Origin: Didemnitutus sp041906465
Lineage (GTDB): Bacteria > Verrucomicrobiota > Verrucomicrobiia > Opitutales > Opitutaceae
Length of the DNA stretch: 64,000 nt
Reading direction: 5' to 3'
Assembly: GCA_041906465.1 (NCBI GenBank)
Contig: JAYRJE010000002.1
Location: 62,001-126,000, forward strand
A program made the translations under genes and the position numbers. Positions 44,007 through 51,892 of this stretch are shown in pieces. The notes beneath the pieces were generated by a model, which worked only from the letters and a program-made list of their open reading frames with translations, was not told the DNA's origin and ran no database searches. Numbering within the stretch: the first letter of the stretch is position 1; each line of letters opens with the position of its first letter.

Positions 44007-44459
44007 TCAGTCTTTGTGCGTCTCGGTCGTCGCCTCGGTGGCGTCGTTTTTCAACGCATTGAGCGCGGCGTGCCAGCCGAGCGTGGCGCACTTGATGCGT
44101 GCGGGGAAGGAGTGGACGCCCGCGAACGCGGCGAGGTCGTTGATCTCCTCGGGCGGCTCGCCGGTGGTGACGATGCGATGAAATTCGTCGTAGAGTTGCT
44201 GCGCCTCGGCGGCCGTCTTGCCCTTCAGCTGCGTCGTCATGAGCGACGCGCTCGCCTGCGAGATGGCGCAGCCCGCGCCGTCGAACGAAATGTCGGCGAT
44301 GCGGTCGCCGTCGAGCCGCAGGAACACGCTGCACTGGTCGCCGCACGACGGGTTGTCGCCGTGCGCGACGCGGTTGGCCGTGGGCAATTTGCCGCGATTA
44401 CGCGGGCGGCGGTTGTGGTCCAGAATGACGGACTGGTAGAGGTCTTGAAGGTCGTGCAT
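44007..44459 (-). CDS. sufU: SufU-like Fe-S/zinc sulphur-transfer protein
   Basis: A 150-aa IscU/NifU-like protein of the SUF-associated group. Cysteines: Cys39 (NPSCGDQC), Cys64 (GAGCAISQASASLMT) and one near 130 (RIKCATLGWHAALNAL), with the insertion between the second and third cysteines typical of SufU. It accepts sulphur from SufS, encoded directly downstream. An extra cysteine (Cys43) follows the first ligand. Confidence 0.9.
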   Translation of the reverse strand: MHDLQDLYQSVILDHNRRPRNRGKLPTANRVAHGDNPSCGDQCSVFLRLDGDRIADISFDGAGCAISQASASLMTTQLKGKTAAEAQQLYDEFHRIVTTGEPPEEINDLAAFAGVHSFPARIKCATLGWHAALNALKNDATEATTETHKD

Positions 44460-44520
44460 CGGCCGGCGAGTGGAGTGCCGAAGCTAGTCGGGCCCCCTGC
44501 CTTGGCAAACAGAGTTTCGG

Positions 44521-45150
44521 TCACGCAGACTCAGCCTCCGTCAAGGCGCGCCGGAACACTTCCGCCGGCTGCGCGCCGGAGAGCGCGAGCTTCTGGTTGA
44601 AGATAAAGAACGGCACGCCGGTGATGCCCTGCGCGGTCATGCCCTGGGCAAGTTCGCGCACGCGCTGGCGCAGGCCTTCGTTGGCCAGCAGCACCTGGAC
44701 CTGCTCGGCATGCAGGCCATGCGGTGCGGCGAGTTCCGTGAGCACGGAAGCGTCGCCGATGTCGCGACCCTCGAGAAAATACGCGGAGAAAATTGCGTCG
44801 ACGAACGCGCGTTGCGCCGCGGAGTCCTGCACGGCAGCGACGAGGATGTGGGCGGAAAGCGTGTTCGGCATCACGCGCACTTTCGCGAAATCCAGCGCGA
44901 TGCCCGCGTCACGCGCGGCGCTCTCGACGCGGCCGAACATTTCCTCGGGGTCGCCGCCGTAACGCTCGCGCAGGTAGTCGCGGAGGTCGGCGCCCGCCGC
45001 GGGCGTGTCGGCGTTGAGCAGGAACGGGTGGTAGCGCACCTGCGCATCGCCGCCGGTTTCGCCGCGGGCGCCGAGCACTTCCGCCAGGCGGCGGCTGCCG
45101 ATGAAACACCACGGGCAGGCGAAATCCGAAACGACGTCGACGGTGAGCAT
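44521..45150 (-). CDS. DsbA-family (FrnE-like) thiol oxidoreductase
   Basis: A 209-aa protein with a CPWC active site at Cys12-Cys15 (DFACPWCFIGSRRL), helical insertion and the cis-Pro region GVPFFIFNQKLALSGAQPAE. The FrnE subgroup lacks a signal peptide and is cytoplasmic; none is seen here. Possible roles are disulphide exchange or isomerisation linked to metal or oxidative stress. It lies between the SUF genes and the copper ATPase, all on the minus strand. Confidence 0.9.
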   Translation of the reverse strand: MLTVDVVSDFACPWCFIGSRRLAEVLGARGETGGDAQVRYHPFLLNADTPAAGADLRDYLRERYGGDPEEMFGRVESAARDAGIALDFAKVRVMPNTLSAHILVAAVQDSAAQRAFVDAIFSAYFLEGRDIGDASVLTELAAPHGLHAEQVQVLLANEGLRQRVRELAQGMTAQGITGVPFFIFNQKLALSGAQPAEVFRRALTEAESA

Positions 45151-45194
45151 CGGGCGAGGGAAGCGGTTTGCCGCGGGTTCGCAAGCGCGGCGGG

Positions 45195-47267
45195 CTACAG
45201 CTTCGCGTGGCGGAGGCGAAGGGCGTTGGTGACGACGGTGATCGAGCTGAGGCTCATCGCGGCGCCCGCGAACATCGGACTGAGCAGCCAGCCGAAAAAC
45301 GGATAGAGCGCGCCGGCGGCAAGCGGCAGGCCGAGGCCGTTGTAGATGAACGCCCAGAAGAGGTTTTGCTTGATGTTGCGGAGCGTCGCGCGACTGAGGT
45401 GCGCGGCGCGCACGAGCGCTTGCAGGTCGCCTTTCACCAGCACGAGGCCGGCGCTGTGCATGGCGACGTCTGTGCCGGTGCCCATGGCGATGCCGACGTC
45501 GGCGGCGGCGAGGGCGGGCGCGTCGTTCAGACCGTCGCCGGCGAACACTACGCGCTCCCCGCGTGCCTGGTGCTCGCGGACGAGTTCCTGTTTGCGGGCC
45601 GGCGTGACCTCCGCGTGGAAGCCGTCGAGCTGGAGTTCGCGCGCGATCGCCTCCGCGGTGGCGGTGCGATCGCCGGTGACCATGTAGATCTTGAAACCTC
45701 GGCGCTGCAGCTCGGCCACCGCGGCTGGCGTGGTGGATTTCACGCGATCGGCGAGGGCGATGGTGCCGGCGGGATGACCGTCGATCGAGATGGAGACGAG
45801 CGTGGCGGTGGGATGTGCCGCGAGCGTGGTGCCGGCCGCTGCGCGGGTGATTTGGACGCGCTGGCCGTCAACTCGTGCGGAAACTCCGGCGCCGATCTCG
45901 GCCCGGAAATCAGTCGCGCTCGCGATCGGGAGGCTGCGCGTCTGAGCGGCCGTGACGATGGCGCGCGCGAGCGGGTGCTCGCTTGGAGCCTCCGCGGCGG
46001 CCGCCAACGCGAGGAGTTCGTTGTCGCTGAACCCAGCGGCCGGTTGCACGCCGACGACTTCCGGGCGGCCTTCGGTGAGCGTGCCGGTTTTGTCGATGAG
46101 CAAGGTGTTCGCGCCCGCCAGGGCTTCCAGGGCGGCGGCATCCTTCACGAGCACGCCGGCTTGCGCCCCGCGGCCGATGCCGGTGACGAGCGACATCGGC
46201 GTCGCGAGACCGAGCGCGCACGGGCAGGCGATGATGAGGACGGAAACGGCGTTGATCAGGCCGTAAAGCCAGCCGCGCTCCGGCACGAGCAGCGTCCATG
46301 CGACAAACGACGTCGCGGCGATCGTGAGCACCGTCGGGAAAAACCACGTGATGACCTTGTCCGCGAGGCGCGCGATGGGTGGCTCGCTCTCGATGGCTTG
46401 TTCGACCAGACGGACAATCTGCGCGAGCAGCGTGTCGGCGCCGACGCGCTCGGCGCGGTAGACGAACGAGCCGGTGGTGTTGAGCGTGCCGGCGCTGAGC
46501 TTGTCGCCCGCTGCTTTGGCGACCGGCAATGGCTCGCCGGTGAGCATCGACTCGTTGATCTCGGCGGCGCCGGCGATCAGCACGCCGTCGACCGGGAGGT
46601 TTTCGCCCGGGCGCACGCGCAATACATCGCCAGGTTGGAGCTGCTCGACGGGCACATCGTGCTCGGTGCCGTCGGCGTCGACGCGGTGGGCGATCTTCGG
46701 CGCGAGATTCATCAGCGCGCGGATGGCGGCGTCGGTGCGCGCGGTGGCCCGTTGCTCGAGGATCTGGCCGAGCAACACGATCGTGGTCGTGAAGGCCGTG
46801 GCCTCGAAGTAGAGCGTGGCGCCGTGACCGGAGAAAAACTGTGCGGGCAAATGTTCCCACAGCAGGACGACGGCGGCGCTGAAGAAATACGCCGCGCCCG
46901 TGCCGGTCACGGTCAGGAGAAACATGTTCGGATCGCGTTCGCGAATCGCCTTCGCCCAGCGCCGGATGAATGGCCAGCCGCTCCAGAAAAACACCGGCGT
47001 GGTCAGCGCGAATTGCAGCCAGGCCGACTGCTGCATCGTCAGCCAGTCGTAGATGTCGTGTGATGCCATCGGCCACATCGCGAGGACGAGCACCGGCAAC
47101 GAGAGCGCGGCGGCGACGTAGAATTTCGGACGCAGGTAGCGCTCGTGGGGCAGACCCATGTGCACCGGCTGGTTGGGCGGCGGGAGCGTGTCGGCCGCGG
47201 CCGGTGCGTGGACGTGGGCGTGGTGGCCGGCGGATTCCGGCGGGGCGCAATGAGAGTGGGAGGACAT
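45195..47267 (-). CDS. copA: Cu+-exporting P1B-type ATPase
   Basis: A 690-aa pump with eight membrane helices. Motifs: TGE loop ESMLTGEPLPV, the metal-site CPC in IIACPCALGLATP, phosphorylation site LLIDKTGTLTEG, nucleotide-binding SEHPLA and GDGLNDAPAL. TM7 YNGLGLPLAAG and TM8 MSLSSITVVTNALRLR fit the Cu+/Ag+ subgroup. It has no N-terminal HMA (CxxC) domain; instead there is a His-rich tail (SSHSHC...HHAHVHAP). It lies just outside the left palindrome pair and is likely part of the copper response. Confidence 0.93.
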   Translation of the reverse strand: MSSHSHCAPPESAGHHAHVHAPAAADTLPPPNQPVHMGLPHERYLRPKFYVAAALSLPVLVLAMWPMASHDIYDWLTMQQSAWLQFALTTPVFFWSGWPFIRRWAKAIRERDPNMFLLTVTGTGAAYFFSAAVVLLWEHLPAQFFSGHGATLYFEATAFTTTIVLLGQILEQRATARTDAAIRALMNLAPKIAHRVDADGTEHDVPVEQLQPGDVLRVRPGENLPVDGVLIAGAAEINESMLTGEPLPVAKAAGDKLSAGTLNTTGSFVYRAERVGADTLLAQIVRLVEQAIESEPPIARLADKVITWFFPTVLTIAATSFVAWTLLVPERGWLYGLINAVSVLIIACPCALGLATPMSLVTGIGRGAQAGVLVKDAAALEALAGANTLLIDKTGTLTEGRPEVVGVQPAAGFSDNELLALAAAAEAPSEHPLARAIVTAAQTRSLPIASATDFRAEIGAGVSARVDGQRVQITRAAAGTTLAAHPTATLVSISIDGHPAGTIALADRVKSTTPAAVAELQRRGFKIYMVTGDRTATAEAIARELQLDGFHAEVTPARKQELVREHQARGERVVFAGDGLNDAPALAAADVGIAMGTGTDVAMHSAGLVLVKGDLQALVRAAHLSRATLRNIKQNLFWAFIYNGLGLPLAAGALYPFFGWLLSPMFAGAAMSLSSITVVTNALRLRHAKL

Positions 47268-47268
47268 G

Positions 47269-47460
47269 TCAGCGGATCAGTTCGAGTTCGGCCGTGCGCG
47301 GAGCGGTGGAAGCGGAACGCGACGCACCGTAGGTAAGGAAGAGAAGGAACGCCAGCGCGATGGGCACCAGCGCGCGGAGGAGCGACGAGCGCCGCGGATA
47401 GCCGAGCGTGTCGGCGGATGGGTGGGCGGTTAACGGCGGCATGGAGATGAGTGGTTTCAT
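47269..47460 (-). CDS. Hypothetical small single-pass membrane protein
   Basis: A 63-aa protein ending 1 bp before the ATPase start, with one hydrophobic helix (LLRALVPIALAFLLFLTYGA). No recognised family. Close spacing and direction suggest co-transcription with the copper ATPase, possibly as a small accessory subunit. Short and unsupported by homology, so uncertain. Confidence 0.5.
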   Translation of the reverse strand: MKPLISMPPLTAHPSADTLGYPRRSSLLRALVPIALAFLLFLTYGASRSASTAPRTAELELIR

Positions 47461-47518
47461 CGCCGGAGACGGATGCGGCCGCCGAATCTTACACGCTGTG
47501 GAGAGCGGCCTGCGAAAT

Positions 47519-47606
47519 GAGTAACCTAATAGGTTACTCGAGAACGTGAGCAGTGGCTGTGCTGCAGAGCGAAGATCTGAAGAATGAGTAACCTATTAGG
47601 TTACTC
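47519..47606. repeat. Left paired-palindrome element
   Basis: Two 21-bp palindromes, at 47519-47539 (core GTAACCTAATAGGTTAC) and 47586-47606 (core GTAACCTATTAGGTTAC). The second is the exact reverse complement of the first, so they can also pair with each other. Centres are 67 bp apart, with 46 bp of non-palindromic DNA between. The same arrangement, same order and same spacing occurs at 55618-55710. It lies between the small membrane-protein gene and the 3' end of the ECF sigma gene. Confidence 0.9.
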
Positions 47607-47640
47607 CCCACCGGAGGACGAACACGAGATGCGGTGCTGT

Positions 47641-48207
47641 TTACTCGCTGCAGTCGCAATCGAGGCAGGCGCCGGCGGCGCAATCCCCGCAGAATTGCTC
47701 GAGTTTGGTTTTCAGATTTCGGCGGGCGCGGTGGAGCGTGACGCTGGCGTTGTTCGGTGTCAGGCCGAGTTCGCGCGCGGCGTCCTGGACCGGGGCGCCG
47801 TCGAGATCGACGCGCCGCAGCAGCTGCGCCTGCGAGGGCGGCAGTGTTTTCACCAGCGCTTCCATGCAGGTGCAAATCCGGGCCTCGAAAGCCTGACTGG
47901 TGGCGACGTCTTCCTCGAGTGCGGACACGAGCGTGCTGAGGGCGTCGTGGCGGCGCCGCGCGGCGCCGGCGGAGCGGTAGTGATCGATGATCGCGTGGCG
48001 CAGAAGTTGATAAAACCACGGGATTACCTTCTCGGTTTCGCGGAGCTCGCCGGCGCGTTGCAACGCCTTGACGAGGCCGTTCTGCAGCAGGTCCTCGGCC
48101 TCAGCGTCGTTGCCGACCCGGGCGGCGAGGAACGATTTGAAAGTCGCGCGCTGCGCGTTGAGGACGGAAATCAGTTCCTCGGGGCGGGCGGCGGCGGGAT
48201 CGGGCAT
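47641..48207 (-). CDS. CorE-like ECF sigma factor with Cys-rich tail
   Basis: A 188-aa ECF sigma factor. Region 2: DAEAEDLLQNGLVKALQRA, WFYQLLRHAIIDHYRSAG; region 4: LPPSQAQLLRRVDLDGAPVQ, LTPNNASVTLHRARRNL. In the inter-region linker is a CxC (Cys112-Thr-Cys114), and the protein ends in five cysteines (173, 176, 181, 184, 186; CGDCAAGACLDCDC). A CxC linker plus C-terminal Cys-rich domain is the hallmark of the copper-sensing CorE group (ECF44). The ATG at 48207 begins the conserved part. It is divergent from the efflux operon, its likely target. Confidence 0.9.
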   Translation of the reverse strand: MPDPAAARPEELISVLNAQRATFKSFLAARVGNDAEAEDLLQNGLVKALQRAGELRETEKVIPWFYQLLRHAIIDHYRSAGAARRRHDALSTLVSALEEDVATSQAFEARICTCMEALVKTLPPSQAQLLRRVDLDGAPVQDAARELGLTPNNASVTLHRARRNLKTKLEQFCGDCAAGACLDCDCSE

Positions 48208-48284
48208 GACGTGGAGGTGCGTCGGCGCCGTCGCGGGAACGGGCGGGCACGGCCGTATTACGCCGTGGCGCGGCCAATCCCTTG

Positions 48285-48310
48285 GGAAAAGTTTTTGGGC
48301 TGTCGGCGTA
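48285..48310 (+). promoter_or_regulatory. Candidate ECF-type promoter of the efflux operon
   Basis: GGAAAA (48285-48290), 16 bp, then CGTA (48307-48310), resembling the ECF pattern GGAA-N16/17-CGT. It lies about 45 bp upstream of the first efflux gene. The opposite strand contains a related GGCGTAAT, which could serve the sigma gene itself, but its -35 spacing does not match. By-eye pattern only. Confidence 0.4.
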
Positions 48311-48354
48311 AGATTCTCCGAGGGGTTCCGTCTCCGGAGGCATATCACCCCGCG

Positions 48355-48744
48355 ATGAAATTCCACACCACCGTTTCCCTTTTCGTTCTCGCCACCGGTC
48401 TCGCCGCCGTCTCGCCGCTCGCGGCCCAACATCACGGCGGTCATGCCGATGCTCATGCGGCTGCCCCGGCCGCTTCGGCCAAGGGCAAGCTTCTGAAAGT
48501 TTCCGAAGTCGACGCCGCCTGGCTCGCGGAGGCGCGCAAAAACTACGCGCTGACCGTGTGCGCCGTGTCCGAGGAAGATCTCGGCGGCATGGGCGAAGCG
48601 ACCGAATGGGTCTATCGCGCCAAGGGCCAGCCGGATCGCCTGGTGAAGTTCTGCTGCGACGGCTGTATCGGGGATTTCTTGGATAATCCGGCCGCGGGCC
48701 TGGCGCGGATTGACGCGGCGGCGAAGCAGAAGGCCGCCAAGTAA
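48355..48744 (+). CDS. Secreted Cys/His protein of the copper efflux operon
   Basis: A 129-aa protein with a signal peptide (MKFHTTVSLFVLATGLAA...) then a His-rich start of the mature chain (HHGGHADAHA). The C-terminal region carries FCCDGCIGDFLDNPAAGLAR, a CCxxC motif resembling YHS-like and metal-trafficking modules. It is probably a periplasmic metal-binding protein. No named family recognised. First gene of the operon; the TolC-like gene follows after 6 bp. Confidence 0.75.
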   Translation: MKFHTTVSLFVLATGLAAVSPLAAQHHGGHADAHAAAPAASAKGKLLKVSEVDAAWLAEARKNYALTVCAVSEEDLGGMGEATEWVYRAKGQPDRLVKFCCDGCIGDFLDNPAAGLARIDAAAKQKAAK

Positions 48745-48750
48745 ATCTCC

Positions 48751-49995
48751 ATGCCGACGCGCGCGCTCATCCTTGTTGCCGCTTTGGCTTTCGCGGGTTC
48801 ATCGCTGCCCGGCGCCGGCCCGGCGACGCCGGCCGAGTTCCTTCGCGTGATCGCCGAGTCGCCGTCGCTGACGGCGGCCGCGCGCCGTGTGCAGGCGGCG
48901 GAGGAGCGCGTGGGGGCGGCGGGATTGCTGCCGAATCCGGAAGCGGAAGGCATGCTCTCGCAGATGCGCGGGCCCATGGGCGAGCGGAACGACATGTATG
49001 AAGTCAACGTCCGCCAGCCGCTCCCGAAGAAAGGCGAACGGGCCGCGCAACGCGACCGCGCGCGCGCGGCGACTGCGATGGCCGAAGCCGATTACGCGAT
49101 GATGGCCGGCGAAATTGCCGCCGAAACCGCGATGGCTCTGGCCGAGGCGGGCAGCGCCGAGGCCAAGATCAAGTGCGTCGAGACGCAGATCGCGCGCCTC
49201 GAAGCCGTGCTGCGCGCGATTGAGATCCGACTTTCCACCGGCACGGCCGGCATGGGCGGCACGCGGCTCGCCGACCGCCTGACACTGCAGACGCGTCTTG
49301 CGGCGATGCAGCTGATGATCGAGGAGGATCGCCGCATGGCGGCCGACGCGCTGGCGGAGGCGCGCGGGCGACTCGGCCTCGCGCCGGACGCGCCGTTGCC
49401 GGCCTTCGTGGTGCCGCCGCGGGCGGAGATCGATCCGGTGAGTTCGCCGAGCGTGGTTCTCGCCGCCGCGCGCACGCAGGACGCCGATGCCATGCGCCAG
49501 ATGGCCAAGGCGTCTGCGAACCCGATGACGGCGGTCGGCCTGCGTTTCGAGCGCGAGCGCACTGCGATGGGCAACGAGGACACGGTGGGCATCGCGTTCA
49601 TGTCCGAATTTCCCTGGCGGAGCCGCCGCGCCTCGCGCGCCGAGTTGAAGGCCGCCGAAGCCGATCGCCTTGCCGCGCAAGCCGACGCGACCTCGGCGAC
49701 GTATCGCATCCGTTCCGCGGTCGCGCGCGCCGAGCGCGCGGAGCGTCTGGCGCAGACCGCGCGCCGCTTGAGCGACGAAACGACGGCGCGCCTGCAGGCC
49801 GAATACGACGCCTTTCTCCGCGCCGCCAGCGTCGGCAACCCGAGCGAGTCCACCGTCCTCATGACGGTCGAGCTGCTCGAGAAAACCACCGAGGCCGAGA
49901 TCAAGACGATCGAAGCCGAACGCGCGGCGCGCCTCGCCGCGGCGGAACTCTGGCGCCATTTCCCGGCGGAACGCTTCCCGCGCGCCGCCCGCTGA
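48751..49995 (+). CDS. TolC-family outer-membrane channel (CusC-like)
   Basis: A 414-aa protein: signal peptide (to about residue 22), then long heptad helices and two repeats typical of outer-membrane efflux proteins (LTAAARRVQAAEERVGAAGL, PNPEAEG, and SRRASRAELKAAEADRLAAQ). No lipobox. It should form the outer-membrane exit duct of the RND pump encoded downstream. Confidence 0.85.
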   Translation: MPTRALILVAALAFAGSSLPGAGPATPAEFLRVIAESPSLTAAARRVQAAEERVGAAGLLPNPEAEGMLSQMRGPMGERNDMYEVNVRQPLPKKGERAAQRDRARAATAMAEADYAMMAGEIAAETAMALAEAGSAEAKIKCVETQIARLEAVLRAIEIRLSTGTAGMGGTRLADRLTLQTRLAAMQLMIEEDRRMAADALAEARGRLGLAPDAPLPAFVVPPRAEIDPVSSPSVVLAAARTQDADAMRQMAKASANPMTAVGLRFERERTAMGNEDTVGIAFMSEFPWRSRRASRAELKAAEADRLAAQADATSATYRIRSAVARAERAERLAQTARRLSDETTARLQAEYDAFLRAASVGNPSESTVLMTVELLEKTTEAEIKTIEAERAARLAAAELWRHFPAERFPRAAR

Positions 49996-50033
49996 GTCTC
50001 CCATCTTTTCACCAACCTTCGCTCCCCTTTCCC

Positions 50034-50465
50034 ATGATTCGCACGCTTACCATTTTCCTCGGCACGTTCGTAGCCGGAGCCTTGATCGCCCTCGTCGCAC
50101 GCGCCGCCTTCTTCGCACCGCACGCGAACGCTGAAGCCGCGCCCGTTGGCGGCGGCGACTATGCGCCGATGGTCACGAACACGCTCGCGCCGGCGAACTC
50201 CGCGGCGAAGCCCGCCGCGCCCGTGGCCGATGAGCACGCCGGCCACGGCGCGCCGAAGACCTCCGCACGCGCGGACGCGGCGACCGGCGCGCCGGTGAAT
50301 ACGGTGTGCGCGATTTGCGGCATGCCGGTCGACCCGAAGCTCCCCACCGCGCAATACCAGGGCAAGACGATCGGCTTCGGCTGCAAGATGTGCCCGCCGA
50401 AATTCGCGAAGGACCCGGATCGCTGGGGCCCGCTCTATCTCCGCAACGAAACCGCCAAGCGCTGA
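50034..50465 (+). CDS. Membrane-anchored YHS-like metal-binding protein
   Basis: A 143-aa protein with an N-terminal helix (TIFLGTFVAGALIALVARAA), an Ala/Pro linker containing DEHAGHGA, and a C-terminal Cys module: CAICGMPVDPKLP, then GFGCKMCPPKFAKDPDRW. CxxCGMxVDP is the YHS-type signature associated with heavy metals, and GFGCxxC is its second half. Probably a periplasm-facing metal carrier for the pump; this role is inferred from context. Confidence 0.75.
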   Translation: MIRTLTIFLGTFVAGALIALVARAAFFAPHANAEAAPVGGGDYAPMVTNTLAPANSAAKPAAPVADEHAGHGAPKTSARADAATGAPVNTVCAICGMPVDPKLPTAQYQGKTIGFGCKMCPPKFAKDPDRWGPLYLRNETAKR

Positions 50466-50474
50466 TCCGTCACC

Positions 50475-51794
50475 ATGCGCACGTTGCCCACTCCTCTCGT
50501 TGCGCTGTCCGGGCTACTGCTCGGCGCTGCGGTCATCGCGCTGTTGCCGGCGAGTGTTCTCTTCACCGCCGGAGAGCATCACACGCACGCCGATGACGCG
50601 CCGACCGGTGAACGTTGGGCATGCCCGATGATGGACTTCATCGGCAACAAGCCCGGCGATTGCCCCGTCTGCGGCATGAAGATGACGAAAGTCACCGCCG
50701 GCGAAATCACGCGCGAACAACAGCGCCGCATGGGCGTGGAAGTAGCGACTGTGACCGAAGGTCCGGCGCAAGTGCTGGTGCGCGCTTACGGCGCCGCGGA
50801 ATACGACAACCGCTTCACGTCCGTCGTGATCCCGCGCGTCGCCGGGCGCATCGTGAAGCGCTACATGGCGACTTGGGGCTGCTGCGAAGATGTCGCCGCG
50901 GGCGCGCCGATCGTCGATCTCTACAGCCCCGAGGTTTTCAGCGCGCAGGGCGAATTGCTTGCCGCGATGAAGCTCGGCGACCAGGTCACCGTGGATGCGA
51001 TCAAGCAGCGCTTTGCGCGCTGGAATCTCGCCGACGTCGCCCAAGCCGTGCTCAACGGCGAGGCGCCGCGCGATACCATCACGATCCGCTCGCCCGTCGC
51101 CGGGCAGGTGTTGATGCGCGAGTTTGAGAAGGTGAACGAAATGCTCGAACTCGGTAAAGAGGTGATGGCGGACACGCCGCTCATGACGCTCGTCGATCCG
51201 GACAAGATGACCGTCGTGGTCCACGTGCCGGAGCTGCGGGCGAACTTTCTGCGCGAAGGCCAGCCGGTCGAACTCGAGAGTGACGACCGCGGTCCGTTGC
51301 CCGAGATCAAGGCGACCATCGCGCGTCTTGCCCGCGAAATCAGTCCGGAGATCCGATCGCGCGAGGTGCGCATCTACGTCACCGGCGCGAGCAAGATCCT
51401 GCAGCCTGGCTCGCTCGTGGCGGCGAAAATGAAAGGCGCCCTCGCGCCGGATCTGCAGCCGGCGAATCCGAGCAATCCCGACACGTGGGGTAAGTTTGCG
51501 TTGATTCCGAAGACCGCGGTGCTCTCGACCGGCGTGCGCCACGTCGCGTGGCGCGTGGCCGAGCGCTTACCTGACGGACGCCTGCGCTTCGAACTCGCGC
51601 CGCTCGCGCTCGGGCCGCGCATCGAGGACGAGTCCGGCAACGACGTATATGTGGTGCGCGCCGGACTGAAGCCCGGCGATGAAGTCGCCGCGCAAGGCGT
51701 GTTTCTCATCGACAGCCAGGCGCAGCTCGCGGGCACGCCGAGTTTGCTGTTTCCGCACGGCGCCGTCGGGCCTGCGGGTGGACATCAGCACTGA
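50475..51794 (+). CDS. CusB-like RND periplasmic adaptor with heavy-metal-binding domain
   Basis: A 439-aa membrane-fusion protein. After a signal/anchor comes a heavy-metal-binding domain, WACPMMDFIGNKPGDCPVCG ending MKMTK, then the adaptor barrel and hairpin (VIPRVAGRIVKRYMATWGCC, VDLYSPEVFSAQGELLAAM, RSPVAGQVLMREFEKVNE) and beta-barrel domains. It links the CusA-like pump to the TolC-like channel and hands over metal. A hinge CC pair (about residues 135-136) is unusual. Confidence 0.9.
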   Translation: MRTLPTPLVALSGLLLGAAVIALLPASVLFTAGEHHTHADDAPTGERWACPMMDFIGNKPGDCPVCGMKMTKVTAGEITREQQRRMGVEVATVTEGPAQVLVRAYGAAEYDNRFTSVVIPRVAGRIVKRYMATWGCCEDVAAGAPIVDLYSPEVFSAQGELLAAMKLGDQVTVDAIKQRFARWNLADVAQAVLNGEAPRDTITIRSPVAGQVLMREFEKVNEMLELGKEVMADTPLMTLVDPDKMTVVVHVPELRANFLREGQPVELESDDRGPLPEIKATIARLAREISPEIRSREVRIYVTGASKILQPGSLVAAKMKGALAPDLQPANPSNPDTWGKFALIPKTAVLSTGVRHVAWRVAERLPDGRLRFELAPLALGPRIEDESGNDVYVVRAGLKPGDEVAAQGVFLIDSQAQLAGTPSLLFPHGAVGPAGGHQH

Positions 51795-51892
51795 AATGCG
51801 CCGCGCGCGGTCGTAGCCCCGAACCTCGCCGATCACCCCGTTCACCCGGTCGAGAGTCACTCAACTCTCAACCCTCAACTTTCCACCACCTC

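Noticed and set aside
48285..48310. A sigma-70-type promoter for the efflux operon
   Set aside because: No TTGACA/TATAAT-like pair at suitable spacing was seen; the ECF-like motif is the better, though still weak, candidate.
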